Below, in pieces: positions 47,511 through 55,527 of a stretch of DNA of 64,000 nt. The stretch is taken from contig NZ_JAKIRP010000002.1 of assembly GCF_021646545.1 (NCBI RefSeq), forward strand, positions 124,001-188,000, written 5' to 3'. The first letter of the stretch is position 1. Each line of letters opens with the position of its first letter. Source of the stretch: Chitinophaga filiformis (GTDB lineage: Bacteria > Bacteroidota > Bacteroidia > Chitinophagales > Chitinophagaceae). Position numbers and translations under genes: made by a program. Under the pieces are notes generated by a model. It searched no databases and was not told where the DNA came from. It worked only from the letters and a program-made list of their open reading frames with translations.

Positions 47511-47926
47511 AGAGTACTTGTTTTATAAAGATGAACGGTGGGGGAGTGGCAAAAGGTTGGGTGCGCTGAAAAAAAATCTTTGGGTTTTGTCTAAATATTT
47601 TATGCTCAATCGGTTAAGGGTATTAAGTGGACTGTTTTAAAACTATCTTAAACATAGTTGATTCGTAATGTATTATGATGCGGCACTTATTATAAGGTCA
47701 AAATAGTATAGTGAATGAAAAGTGCAGCAGAAATATGCCCCGGAATGCTAAGGCAACTTTTCCGGTTAAACACACGTATTAATTAATAGACAGCGGTTTA
47801 GATGTCTTGTGTCCTGTTTGGTCCCTCCAGTGAAGCGTAAAAAGTACGGTTCCTGCCCAAGTTTGTCTTCCTGGTACAGACATGCTATGTAGCATGCCTT
47901 ATTCGTTCACCGTTAAATTGAAAGAA
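47511..47926. other. Intergenic region between divergent genes
   Basis: About 400 bp separating the HDT-repeat lipoprotein (minus) from the TIGR03118-like gene (plus). It should hold two divergent promoters. I found no full TTTG/TAnnTTTG match, no long hairpin and no convincing gene. Confidence 0.4.
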
Positions 47927-49084
47927 ATGATAGTGTTGTTTGAAAGATGCCCGGTGATAAATGCTGTAACCGCAGGGTCACGTAAAGACAGATCTATCCG
48001 GACATCAGTGCGAAATTCTTTTATTTGGCCCCTTGCCAGCTTAATAGTCTTGTTTGTGTTAAACATAGGTTGTAGTAAAGACAACGGTTATAATAATAAC
48101 AATAATCCTCCTCCCGTTACCAAGAATTACAACCAGGTGGCCCTTGTAACAGATGTTGGTAGTGGTCCTTATAGTTCTGGCCAGGTAGATGCCAATCTTA
48201 TAAATCCCTGGGGTATCGCTGTTAATCCCGCAGGCGCCATCTGGGTAACGAACAATGGTACCGGCCTCAGTACTGTCTACGATAAAAGTGGCGCCATCTT
48301 GCAGTCGCCCGTTAGTATCGGAGCTCCCGGAAGCTCCACCGGTGGTAGACCTACGGGTATCGTTTATAATGGAACAAGCGATTTTATGGTAGGAGGGGCA
48401 CCAGCTAAATTTATCTTTAATACAGAAGATGGTCTTATTCTTGCCTGGGCCGCTGGTGCGGTAGCAACTACTGTCGCCGACAGATCGGCCGCTCATGCGG
48501 TTTATAAAGGATTGGAATTGGCTAAAGATGGTGCAGCTAATTTCCTGTATGCCGCTAATTTTTATGCAGGAACTATTGATGTATTTGACAAGGATTTCAA
48601 CATGGTCACCGGCAAACCATTTGTAGATCCGACTATGCCTGCTGGTTATGCGCCGTTCAATATCAGGAGTATAGGAGGTAATCTATATGTGACATATGCA
48701 AAACAGGATGCAGTGAAAGAGGATGATGTAAAAGGGGAGGGGAATGGGTATGTGAGCATCTTCAAACCCGATGGATCTTTTGTGAAAAGATTTGCATCAC
48801 AGGGTGCGTTGAATGCCCCTTGGGGTATTGTGGCTGCTGCCGACGGATTCTGGGAAGTAAATAATACGATTATTATCGGGAACTTTGGAGATGGGAAGAT
48901 TAATGTGTATGATCAGGATGGAGCGTTTTTAGGTCAATTGAAGAAAGGGGATAATCCGATTGTAATTGATGGGTTATGGGCGCTGGAGAATATACCATCT
49001 ACTCCATCGACGCAGTTGTTTTATGTAGCGGGTCCGGGTAATGAGACGCATGGGGTGTTTGGGTATGTGATGAGGGCGTATTAG
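47927..49084 (+). CDS. TIGR03118-family beta-propeller lipoprotein
   Basis: 385 aa from the ATG at 47927; an ATG 15 codons upstream (47882) is also open. A lipoprotein-like signal (LIVLFVLNIGC, C49) sits behind an unusually long, basic N-terminal extension of about 30 residues, and no closer ATG exists. An asparagine/proline tract (NNNNNPPP) follows. The body has NHL-like propeller repeats (LINPWGIAVNPAGAIWVTNN, then APWGIVAAADGFW) as in the TIGR03118 family of uncharacterised proteins. Function unknown; propellers of this type bind proteins or glycans. Confidence 0.82.
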   Translation: MIVLFERCPVINAVTAGSRKDRSIRTSVRNSFIWPLASLIVLFVLNIGCSKDNGYNNNNNPPPVTKNYNQVALVTDVGSGPYSSGQVDANLINPWGIAVNPAGAIWVTNNGTGLSTVYDKSGAILQSPVSIGAPGSSTGGRPTGIVYNGTSDFMVGGAPAKFIFNTEDGLILAWAAGAVATTVADRSAAHAVYKGLELAKDGAANFLYAANFYAGTIDVFDKDFNMVTGKPFVDPTMPAGYAPFNIRSIGGNLYVTYAKQDAVKEDDVKGEGNGYVSIFKPDGSFVKRFASQGALNAPWGIVAAADGFWEVNNTIIIGNFGDGKINVYDQDGAFLGQLKKGDNPIVIDGLWALENIPSTPSTQLFYVAGPGNETHGVFGYVMRAY

Positions 49085-49220
49085 CACTGCATTGCTCAAT
49101 AACGTTATTCGGGAAACTATTAAAGCAAAGAAACGGGCGGGGTTTTACTCAGGACTGATTTATTCTAGTATGCTCTAATCCAGAGTTGTTGGAATTCTTG
49201 AAATAACCCGTTGCAAAAAA

Positions 49221-49358
49221 GTATACATGTGTTGCCACTTTTAATTGAGTAAGAACCGCAATAAGAATTTCATTTGTTTTAAATGAAAAAACTATTGAAA
49301 GAAGGAGGCTATTTCGTTTAGAAGCGGCTTCCTTTTTATTCTCACCCAATTGCAAAAT
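49221..49358 (+). pseudogene. Deletion remnant of a paralogue of the next gene (leader fused to trailer)
   Basis: The stretch 49221-49296 aligns with 49432-49509, the leader and start of the next gene (shared GTTG-CACTTTT-AATTG-GTAA-CCGCAAT and AAAAAACTAT). Immediately after it, 49321-49356 aligns with the trailer of the same gene at 49859-49895 (GAAGCGGCTT, CCTTTTTA, ACCCAATT, CAAA). The coding part between is missing and the ATG has become ATTG. This is best read as a decayed tandem copy whose coding region was deleted. The rest of 49085-49220 shows no gene. Confidence 0.6.
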
Positions 49359-49506
49359 AGATATGCTACCCGCCCAATTTGACCTATGAAATTAGAAAAA
49401 GTTTTTCTGTTGCCTAAATCGTATAAAAAGAAATGTACCTATGTTGTCACTTTTTAATTGCGTAAAACCCGCAATCCCATTTTCCCTAGTTTTAACTCAA
49501 AAAACT

Positions 49507-49797
49507 ATGGCAAGAACTAAAAATCCATTATTAACCGGCGTAAAACTGGGCCACGGTAAAATAGCTCCGGGCTTTGTGCTGAAAACCCGTAAAGGGAAGG
49601 TATTTATCAGCAAATGTCCCGACATGAGTAATGTCGTCCCTTCGAAGTTGCAGTTAAAATCTAACAGTAATTTTACCACTGCAATAGAATATGCAAGAAG
49701 CATTATCAATGATCCGGTAAAGAAAGCTGCCTATAAAATCCGGCGTGGAATGAGCGTATATCATTCTGCAGTTAAAGACTATCTTGAAAGTCATTAG
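49507..49797 (+). CDS. Small basic protein of unknown function
   Basis: 96 aa from the ATG at 49507 (MARTKNPLL); a longer frame opens at 49441, but that part overlaps the leader sequence shared with the decayed copy upstream, so the internal start is preferred. The protein is basic, without signal peptide or membrane segment. Its layout (LLTGVKLGHGKI, a GKV strand, P-S-K-LQL, NFTTAIEYA, DPVKKAAY, YHSAVKDYL) resembles the N-terminal 95 residues of the gene at 51300 and, more loosely, DUF6266-type Bacteroidota proteins. A strong terminator follows. Function unknown. Confidence 0.65.
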   Translation: MARTKNPLLTGVKLGHGKIAPGFVLKTRKGKVFISKCPDMSNVVPSKLQLKSNSNFTTAIEYARSIINDPVKKAAYKIRRGMSVYHSAVKDYLESH

Positions 49798-49842
49798 ACG
49801 TATTCGACAGATCGACCGGGATGCTGATAACTTCTTTATGAA

Positions 49843-49877
49843 GAAAGCCGCTTCATTGGAAGCGGCTTTCCTTTTTT
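49843..49877 (+). terminator. Intrinsic terminator, perfect 12-bp stem
   Basis: GAAAGCCGCTTC (49843-49854), loop ATTG, GAAGCGGCTTTC (49859-49870), then CTTTTTT. It follows the small basic protein gene. Its right half reappears in the decayed copy at 49321. Confidence 0.9.
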
Positions 49878-49901
49878 ACTCCTACCCAATTTCAAAGTGG
49901 A

Positions 49902-50150
49902 TTAGATCTTCATCCACTGCTTCTTGTTCTTAGAGACCAGTTTCCAATTTGGCGGATTGTGGAACCGCCTGGCGTGAAGGTCAAGGGTTCCATCGTCGAA
50001 GTAATAGTAGTGTTTCCAACGGATATCTGAGCATCGGCTCCAGAATGTTCCGTGATAAGGACAGATCCAACAGCGACCGTACAAACGCTTATGAGCCCAT
50101 TTGTAGGTTTTGTTATCAGTCGTCTCCTTCAATACTTTTTTGTATTTCAC
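49902..50150 (-). CDS. Small cysteine- and aromatic-rich basic protein, hypothetical
   Basis: 82 aa from a GTG start at 50150. It is rich in Trp, Tyr, His, Lys and Arg and has a cluster GRCWICPYHGTFWSRC (about 25-40) that could bind zinc. The end (FHNPPNWKLVSKNKKQW) looks protein-like rather than random. A hairpin (CTTGTAA-CAC with GTG-TTACAAG, 50150-50175) sits directly at its start, possibly affecting translation. No family recognised. It could be a real small nucleic-acid-binding protein or a chance frame. Confidence 0.45.
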   Translation of the reverse strand: MKYKKVLKETTDNKTYKWAHKRLYGRCWICPYHGTFWSRCSDIRWKHYYYFDDGTLDLHARRFHNPPNWKLVSKNKKQWMKI

Positions 50151-50347
50151 TTGTAAGCACTTTGGTGTTACAAGGCATCAAACTCTTTTTTCATATTGCG
50201 AATATACAGTATGTCAGATGCTGGTTGAAATTTTTGTCATGTATACGAGTGATCTGCGGTCGATCACTGCGCTTGTGCGTTTGCTGACAAGGAACATGAA
50301 ATGAAATTGTCTCACGTAAATGGTACATCTGGCATTAAAACCCGTTG

Positions 50348-50433
50348 GAGATTCGCTTGAGATATAGTTGAGATTCGCTTATCCTCCCTTAAAAAGGGAG
50401 GATTAAGGGAGGATAAGCGAATCTCAACTATAT
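50348..50433. repeat. Long inverted repeat with alternative pairings and direct repeats
   Basis: Perfect 29-nt arms at 50362-50390 and 50405-50433 enclose 14 nt. The loop carries a second copy of AAGGGAGGA (50394-50402), equally complementary to TCCTCCCTT (50382-50390), so a short 9-bp hairpin competes with the long one. GAGATTCGCTT occurs twice in direct orientation (50348-50358, 50370-50380) and once inverted in the right arm. No T-run follows, so it is not a typical terminator. It may be a small palindromic mobile repeat or an RNA switch. Confidence 0.85.
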
Positions 50434-50753
50434 GTCTACTGGAATTCCACCCAAATTATAACAATAATAATTTGAAAAATTTAAATCTCATTTTGATCTC
50501 TAAATATCTATTTTTCAGTAAATTACATGATTATTGTTCAATCCCACAACTGTTATTTTTATAATATTAAAGTTTTGAATTATGAAGACCATTTTGGCTA
50601 ATCCCGCAACAAGCAATTCCCAGTTCCGTAACCCAATTACTGGTCAGTCTAACCTATTGCTACTACTATCCCTACTACTATATTCCCTACGTAGCTTTCA
50701 CAGCTCCCTCCCTCTCTGTCCTAAACCCAAATTGTTCACGATTCCTGATATTA
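50434..50753 (+). other. AT-rich leader region upstream of the LytTR gene
   Basis: About 320 bp, strongly AT-rich up to 50580. A 76-codon frame at 50582-50812 begins with a plausible ATG but overlaps the LytTR gene and encodes a Leu/Ser-rich, low-complexity peptide, so it is not called as a gene. No consensus promoter seen. Confidence 0.4.
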
Positions 50754-51179
50754 ATGAAAGAAGGTATTCTGATCTATACAAAAAACGGTATTCACGAAGT
50801 GGTCTTTTATGAGGAGATCATCTATATCACAGTACAGAAGCATTATATCCTTTTAAAACTTACAGACGGTCGTTCCCTACCTGCTAAATACAGCCTGAAG
50901 CAAATCGAGAAGCAACTTCCCCCCAATATTTTCTTCCGTACCCACAGAAATTATATTGTTTCCCTGAGATACATCAAAAGTGTCGGAGTGGACACGATCA
51001 TCGTAACGGGGGGTGAAGAGATTTTGCTTACACAAGAAATAAGAAAGTCTTTTTTTAACCGTTTTACAGTGATTGGAAGTGTGGAAAATGAGGGGTCTCA
51101 TGACGGGATTTCGCCTCCTCGTGATCGAATTTCGCCTCCTCGTGCACTTTCTCCAAAACCGCGTCAAAATCCTTCCTAA
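50754..51179 (+). CDS. Stand-alone LytTR DNA-binding regulator
   Basis: 141 aa. Residues about 5-105 are a LytTR DNA-binding domain (EEIIYITVQKHYILLKLTDGR, LPPNIFFRTHRNYIVSLRYIKSV, ILLTQEIRKSFFNRF). There is no receiver domain and no membrane segment, so input must come from another protein or none. The C-terminal tail (about 118-141) holds a duplicated ISPPR unit from a 16-bp DNA repeat. LytTR proteins bind promoter direct repeats; the flanking small genes and the repeat-rich DNA upstream are candidate targets. Confidence 0.9.
   Translation: MKEGILIYTKNGIHEVVFYEEIIYITVQKHYILLKLTDGRSLPAKYSLKQIEKQLPPNIFFRTHRNYIVSLRYIKSVGVDTIIVTGGEEILLTQEIRKSFFNRFTVIGSVENEGSHDGISPPRDRISPPRALSPKPRQNPS
51108..51144 (+). 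repeat. 16-bp tandem-type direct repeat inside the LytTR gene
   Basis: ATTTCGCCTCCTCGTG occurs at 51108-51123 and 51129-51144, a 21-bp period that keeps frame and duplicates ISPPR in the C-terminal tail. Confidence 0.85.
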
Positions 51180-51299
51180 CATTGTGTCATCAATCACAGC
51201 AAAAGGGGCTGCACCCGCAACAGGAGAGAGGTGCCTCCTGTTACACCCGACGGTTGTGATTGTAGTAAACCTTTTTTTAATCTTAAAATTTAGAAAGTT

Positions 51300-51857
51300 A
51301 TGGCACACATAAAACAAAATAAAATGATGGAAGGAACGTCCGGTACTATTGGAAACGTAACCTTCAGTGTAAGAAAAAATAAGACAGTTTCCGGTCCCAG
51401 ACGTGGTCCTAACACAAAACCACCGACCGAGGAGCAATTGGCGGTACAGCTGAATTTCGAACGTTATTCAGCATATGCCCAGAAGGCAATCGGTAATCCA
51501 GCCACGAAGGCAATGTACGCGGCAGCCGCAAAACCTGGACAAACTGCTTTTAATGCTGCCTTCCAGGATGCAGTCAGACCGCCGCGTATTTTGGATATTG
51601 ATACAAGGAAGTACAAGGGCGTCGCAGGAAATGAGATCTCATTCCGGGTGAAGGATGTCGTCCGTGTCGAATCTGTAAATGTAACAATCCTGTCTGCGGC
51701 AGGAGCGGAGCTGGAGCAGGGAGACGCAGTTCCGGATATCGGCAACTACTGGAAGTATACAACCAGTGCAGCAAATGCTGCCTTACCGGGTACACGTATC
51801 CTGATTACGGCAACAGACCTGCCAGGTAATGTTACCGAAGTAGAAGAAGTGATCTGA
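51300..51857 (+). CDS. Two-domain protein of unknown function (DUF6266-like N-terminus, Ig-like C-terminus)
   Basis: 185 aa. No signal peptide. Residues 1-95 (MAHIKQNKMMEGTSGTIGNV, RKNKTVSG, PPTEEQLAVQLNFERYSAYAQ, NPATKAMYAAA) share layout with the small protein at 49507 and loosely with DUF6266 proteins. Residues about 98-185 look like an Ig-like beta sandwich (DVVRVESVNVTILSAAGAELE, GTRILITATDLPGNVTEVEE). Repeated-fold proteins of this kind are frequent but uncharacterised in Chitinophaga-like genomes; a surface, phage-related or secretion-system role cannot be separated here. A perfect terminator follows at 51873. Confidence 0.75.
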   Translation: MAHIKQNKMMEGTSGTIGNVTFSVRKNKTVSGPRRGPNTKPPTEEQLAVQLNFERYSAYAQKAIGNPATKAMYAAAAKPGQTAFNAAFQDAVRPPRILDIDTRKYKGVAGNEISFRVKDVVRVESVNVTILSAAGAELEQGDAVPDIGNYWKYTTSAANAALPGTRILITATDLPGNVTEVEEVI

Positions 51858-51872
51858 CGATCATTTAAACAA

Positions 51873-51904
51873 AAAGCGTCCCGGCTTAACAACCGGGACG
51901 CTTT
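51873..51904 (+). terminator. Intrinsic terminator, perfect 12-bp stem
   Basis: AAAGCGTCCCGG (51873-51884) pairs with CCGGGACGCTTT (51893-51904) around an 8-nt loop, 15 bp after the stop of the two-domain protein gene. Confidence 0.88.
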
Positions 51905-51999
51905 CTATAATCCCCAAAAAAGGTAAAGAACATACAAACAGTCATTTCCGTTCTATTTTCCGCAACTGGATTAAAATAGCATTGCATTAAAAACGACTA

Positions 52000-52494
52000 A
52001 TGCGAACGGCTATCACTATTATTTTGCTCTTTACTTTTTCATCAAAATTAACCGCACAGACCACCTACCCCCGTATTGCCGGCTACGTAGGAATATTACA
52101 TCCTATTGTACATTTCGGTGACGGTGGCGCACATTGGAATTTCGACGGCGCCTATGTCGGCGGATTACCCACAGGTATTAACATCTGGAAAAGCCAGAAG
52201 ATTGGATTCTCCTGTGAGTTCGTTCCCTTCATCCGGGCTGCGAATGGAACCAGTAAAATGAACAACTTCCTCTTCCATCCCGGAGTACTCGTTTCCCTCG
52301 GCCATGGATTCACCTTCGCAGGCCGTGCTGCGTTTGAAACGTCAGGTAGATATGGAGTAACACCTGTACTGAATAAAGTGATCAAAAAGAACAAGGACTG
52401 TAGTTATTTCGTGGCAATACCCGTGCCCGCCCGTTTCGGCAATGACCATCCTTCTACAATAGGTATCGGTTTCCAGTTCGGAATCGCATTTTAG
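52000..52494 (+). CDS. Small secreted, probable outer-membrane beta-barrel protein
   Basis: 164 aa. Signal peptide 1-19 (ends LTAQ). The mature part alternates polar and aromatic or glycine-rich strands (YVGILHPIVHFGDGGAHWNF, GINIWKSQKIGFSCEF, GHGFTFAGRAAF) and ends IGIGFQFGIAF, with the terminal Phe usual for Bam-inserted barrels. About eight strands would fit. No family recognised. It has a terminator upstream and none downstream. Confidence 0.75.
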   Translation: MRTAITIILLFTFSSKLTAQTTYPRIAGYVGILHPIVHFGDGGAHWNFDGAYVGGLPTGINIWKSQKIGFSCEFVPFIRAANGTSKMNNFLFHPGVLVSLGHGFTFAGRAAFETSGRYGVTPVLNKVIKKNKDCSYFVAIPVPARFGNDHPSTIGIGFQFGIAF

Positions 52495-52546
52495 CATAAC
52501 AGCCCACTCATTAAAAAAACAGTAATAAAGAAAAATCTCCAATTAT

Positions 52547-52576
52547 TTTGATAACTGATTTTTTAAACTAATTTTG
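52547..52576 (+). promoter_or_regulatory. Consensus Bacteroidota promoter for the second susC operon
   Basis: TTTG (52547-52550), an 18-nt spacer and TAATTTTG (52569-52576) match TTTG-N17-23-TAnnTTTG. A start near 52583 would give a leader of about 130 nt before the GTG at 52713. The dyad at the expected start site may be an operator. Confidence 0.7.
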
Positions 52577-52594
52577 TCTACATAATTAGTAGAC
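52576..52594. promoter_or_regulatory. Dyad at the expected transcription start
   Basis: GTCTAC (52576-52581) and GTAGAC (52589-52594) are exact reverse complements 7 bp apart, with partial pairing continuing outward. Its position over the predicted +1 fits a repressor site or a 5' RNA hairpin. Confidence 0.45.
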
Positions 52595-52712
52595 TAAAGC
52601 CCGTTTGTATCCCACCAACACAAAACGGCTATTACCTATCAATACTTTAGCAACCTTCCATTCCCTCGGCAGCAGCTGCCGATGAGTATTTCCATTACCA
52701 AAATTGTTCGAT

Positions 52713-55526
52713 GTGAAAAAAAGTTTACACGTCCTTATCATGCTATGCTTACTGGGGGGGCCCTTATTCATTCATGCACAAACGGTAGCACCTCCCGACA
52801 CCACCATTGCCTCTTCTATGAACCGTGCGCTGAGCGAAGTGATCGTTGTGGGTTACGGCGCGCAAAGTAAAAAAGCGGTCGTTGGGGCCGTGACCAGTAT
52901 TAAGGCGGCAGGTATCAAAGACCGGCCGGTAGCCAGTTTTGATCAGCAGTTAGAAGGCCGCGCGCCAGGTGTGCAGGTCAGCGCCAATACAGGCGTTCCG
53001 GGAGACGGGATCTTTTTTCGTATCCGTGGAACAACTTCTATTAATGCGGGAAACGATCCTTTATATGTTGTAGATGGTGTATTCATCAACAACCAGTCAT
53101 TACAGAAAGTAACAACACAGGGACAGGCAAATAATCCGCTGGCGGATATTAATCCGGCGGACATCGAGTCTATCTCCATTCTCAAAGACGCTACAGCTAC
53201 TGCCATCTATGGCGCACGCGCTGCCAACGGCGTTGTACTCATCACCACTAAAAGAGGTACTTACAACAGTCGCCCGAAAGTGGCATTCAATACTTATGCA
53301 GGTGTAGCATGGGCGCCTGAATTGTGGGAACTGGTAACAGGGCCTGAACATGCAACCATTATCAATGAAGCCTGGGGCAATGATGGTAAACCCGTTTCCA
53401 CCAGACCTTTCCGGCCAAAGTCGGAAGGCGGCCGCGGCCTGCCGGAAGAGCAGCCTACATATGATCGGCTGCATGATATCTTTCGTACAGGAGCTATACA
53501 GAACTATGACCTTTCGCTGTCGGGCGGTAACGAGAAAACAAGATATTATCTGAGCGGTGGCTTTAACAAACAACTGGCTAATATCAAAACGAACGACTAC
53601 CAACGTGCCAGTCTGAAAGTAAACCTCGATCAGCAGATCAATGACAGGGTACGCGTAGGTACCAGCAACTCTTTATCACGTTCCCGCCGTACCAATGCAC
53701 GTGTAGGCGACGGTCCGCAGGGAGGCATTTTACAGGCAGCCCTGCATACACCAACGTATCTGCCGAAATTCAATGATGACGGCACCTATGCTAAATGGGC
53801 CGGTTTTGATAACCTGGATGTACTTATCAAATATACAGATATGCATTCCACCAGCACCCGCTATATCGGCAACTTATACGCAGAAGCTGACATCCTGCGT
53901 AAGCTGAAGTTTCGTACCAGCTGGAGCCTGGACTATAACGACTATGACGAGTACGAATACTGGAACAGTTATACGAACAGGGGAAGTGCCAGTAAAGGCC
54001 TGGCTACTTCCAGCGTCAGTAAGAATATTGTTTGGGTGAATGAACAGACATTGTCTTATCGCACCAGCCCGGGACAACGGCACACACTGGGAATACTTGT
54101 AGGGAACTCAGTCCAGGGCAATATTGCGCAGCAAACATTTGCACAGGGTACCAACTTCCCCAGCGACGCTTTTAAACAGATCGCTTCCGCCGCTACTACT
54201 ACCGCCTCCTCTAATCGTGCAGAGAACAGACAGGTATCTTTCTTCTCCCGTGTGGAATATAACTACGAAGGGAAATACCTGGCGGAAGTGAATTTCCGGG
54301 CAGACGCTTCCTCTAAATTCGGCGCAGACAATCAATGGGGCTATTTCCCGTCTCTTGGCGTGGCATGGCGTGCGAAGGAAGAGCGCTTCCTGCAGGCGGT
54401 AGATGCGATCAGCGATCTGAAAATAAGGGCGAACTATGGTCTGACAGGCAATCAGAACGGTATAGGCAATTTTGCGTCCCGTGGCCTCTGGGGTGGTGGC
54501 TCCAATTACCTGGACAATCCGGGTACTGTTCCGCAGCAACTGGCTAACCCGGAGCTGGGCTGGGAAACTACCCGGCAATGGAACTTCGGCCTCGACCTCG
54601 GATTGATCGACGATCGTATCAGCATAGAATTTAACTGGTATGATAAATATACTTCTGACCTGTTACTGAACCTGCCATTGCCTGTCAGCAGCGGCTTCCG
54701 TACCATTGCCAGCAATTCCGGCGAGATCAGTAACAAAGGTTTTGAGCTGGGTATCAACACCACAAACATCCGCAGTAAGAATTTTATATGGCAGACAGGG
54801 TTCAATATTTCCCGTAACATTAACAGGATTGAAAAACTGAATATCCCGATAGATGCGTCGTATAGCGTGGAAAGGATGGCGCAGGGATATCCCATGCATT
54901 CCTTCTTTGTATATCGCCAGTTATACGTCGATGCAAAAACCGGAGATGCGGTGTATGAAGATGTGAATAAAGATGGTAAACTTACAGCAGCTGATCGGCA
55001 GATGACAGGACAGGCAACGCCGAAATTTTTTGGAGGGTTGAATAACAATGTAAGCTATAAAGGATTTGATCTCGCGCTGTTCTTCAACTTCCAATGGGGT
55101 AATAAAGTATACAACAGCAACCGTTTCTTCCATGAATCCGGCGGTACACGCGATGACCGCAGGGCTATCAACAAAAATCAGCTGAACCGCTGGCAGAAAC
55201 CAGGTGATGTGACCGATGTACCAAGGATCACTACTATCGGTAATAACTATACTCTCAATCCTATCAGCCGCTTCCTGGAAGACGGTTCCTTCCTGCGATT
55301 AAGTTCACTTACACTCGGATATACAATACCTGCACTGCTGGCTAACCGTATCCATGCCAGTAATATCCGTTTTTACCTGAGCGGTACAAATCTCTGGTTG
55401 CTGAAAAAATACAAAGGACCAGATCCCGAAGTGAATGTTACTTCCGATCCCAATGTACAGGGCTATGATCTCGGAACACCGCCACAACCGCGTACCGTGC
55501 AATTTGGCCTGAACCTCACACTTTAA
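52713..55526 (+). CDS. SusC/RagA-type TonB-dependent receptor lacking the carboxypeptidase-D-like domain
   Basis: 937 aa from the GTG at 52713, which gives a standard signal peptide (MKKSLHVLIMLC, ending FIHAQ); a TTG three codons upstream is an alternative. After about 25 residues it goes straight to the TonB-box-like EVIVVGYGAQSKKAVVG and plug (RIRGTTSINAGNDPLYVVDGV, GARAANGVVLITTKRG); the carboxypeptidase-D-like domain usual in SusC proteins is absent. The barrel ends RTVQFGLNLTL. A run of seven G (52754-52760) lies in the signal-peptide codons and could slip. SusD starts 1 bp after the stop. Neighbouring S51 peptidase and carbon-nitrogen hydrolase genes hint at a peptide or amide substrate. 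Confidence 0.94.
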   Translation: MKKSLHVLIMLCLLGGPLFIHAQTVAPPDTTIASSMNRALSEVIVVGYGAQSKKAVVGAVTSIKAAGIKDRPVASFDQQLEGRAPGVQVSANTGVPGDGIFFRIRGTTSINAGNDPLYVVDGVFINNQSLQKVTTQGQANNPLADINPADIESISILKDATATAIYGARAANGVVLITTKRGTYNSRPKVAFNTYAGVAWAPELWELVTGPEHATIINEAWGNDGKPVSTRPFRPKSEGGRGLPEEQPTYDRLHDIFRTGAIQNYDLSLSGGNEKTRYYLSGGFNKQLANIKTNDYQRASLKVNLDQQINDRVRVGTSNSLSRSRRTNARVGDGPQGGILQAALHTPTYLPKFNDDGTYAKWAGFDNLDVLIKYTDMHSTSTRYIGNLYAEADILRKLKFRTSWSLDYNDYDEYEYWNSYTNRGSASKGLATSSVSKNIVWVNEQTLSYRTSPGQRHTLGILVGNSVQGNIAQQTFAQGTNFPSDAFKQIASAATTTASSNRAENRQVSFFSRVEYNYEGKYLAEVNFRADASSKFGADNQWGYFPSLGVAWRAKEERFLQAVDAISDLKIRANYGLTGNQNGIGNFASRGLWGGGSNYLDNPGTVPQQLANPELGWETTRQWNFGLDLGLIDDRISIEFNWYDKYTSDLLLNLPLPVSSGFRTIASNSGEISNKGFELGINTTNIRSKNFIWQTGFNISRNINRIEKLNIPIDASYSVERMAQGYPMHSFFVYRQLYVDAKTGDAVYEDVNKDGKLTAADRQMTGQATPKFFGGLNNNVSYKGFDLALFFNFQWGNKVYNSNRFFHESGGTRDDRRAINKNQLNRWQKPGDVTDVPRITTIGNNYTLNPISRFLEDGSFLRLSSLTLGYTIPALLANRIHASNIRFYLSGTNLWLLKKYKGPDPEVNVTSDPNVQGYDLGTPPQPRTVQFGLNLTL

Positions 55527-55527
55527 A

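Noticed and set aside
46964..47528. Long open frames on the plus strand opposite the HDT-repeat lipoprotein
   Set aside because: They are mirror products of the short DNA repeat; only the minus-strand frame has a lipoprotein signal.
49149..49355. 68-codon minus-strand frame
   Set aside because: It lies over the decayed gene copy and its leader, which explain the sequence better.
50582..50812. 76-codon frame before the LytTR gene
   Set aside because: It overlaps the LytTR gene in another frame and encodes a Leu/Ser/Pro-rich peptide without protein-like character.
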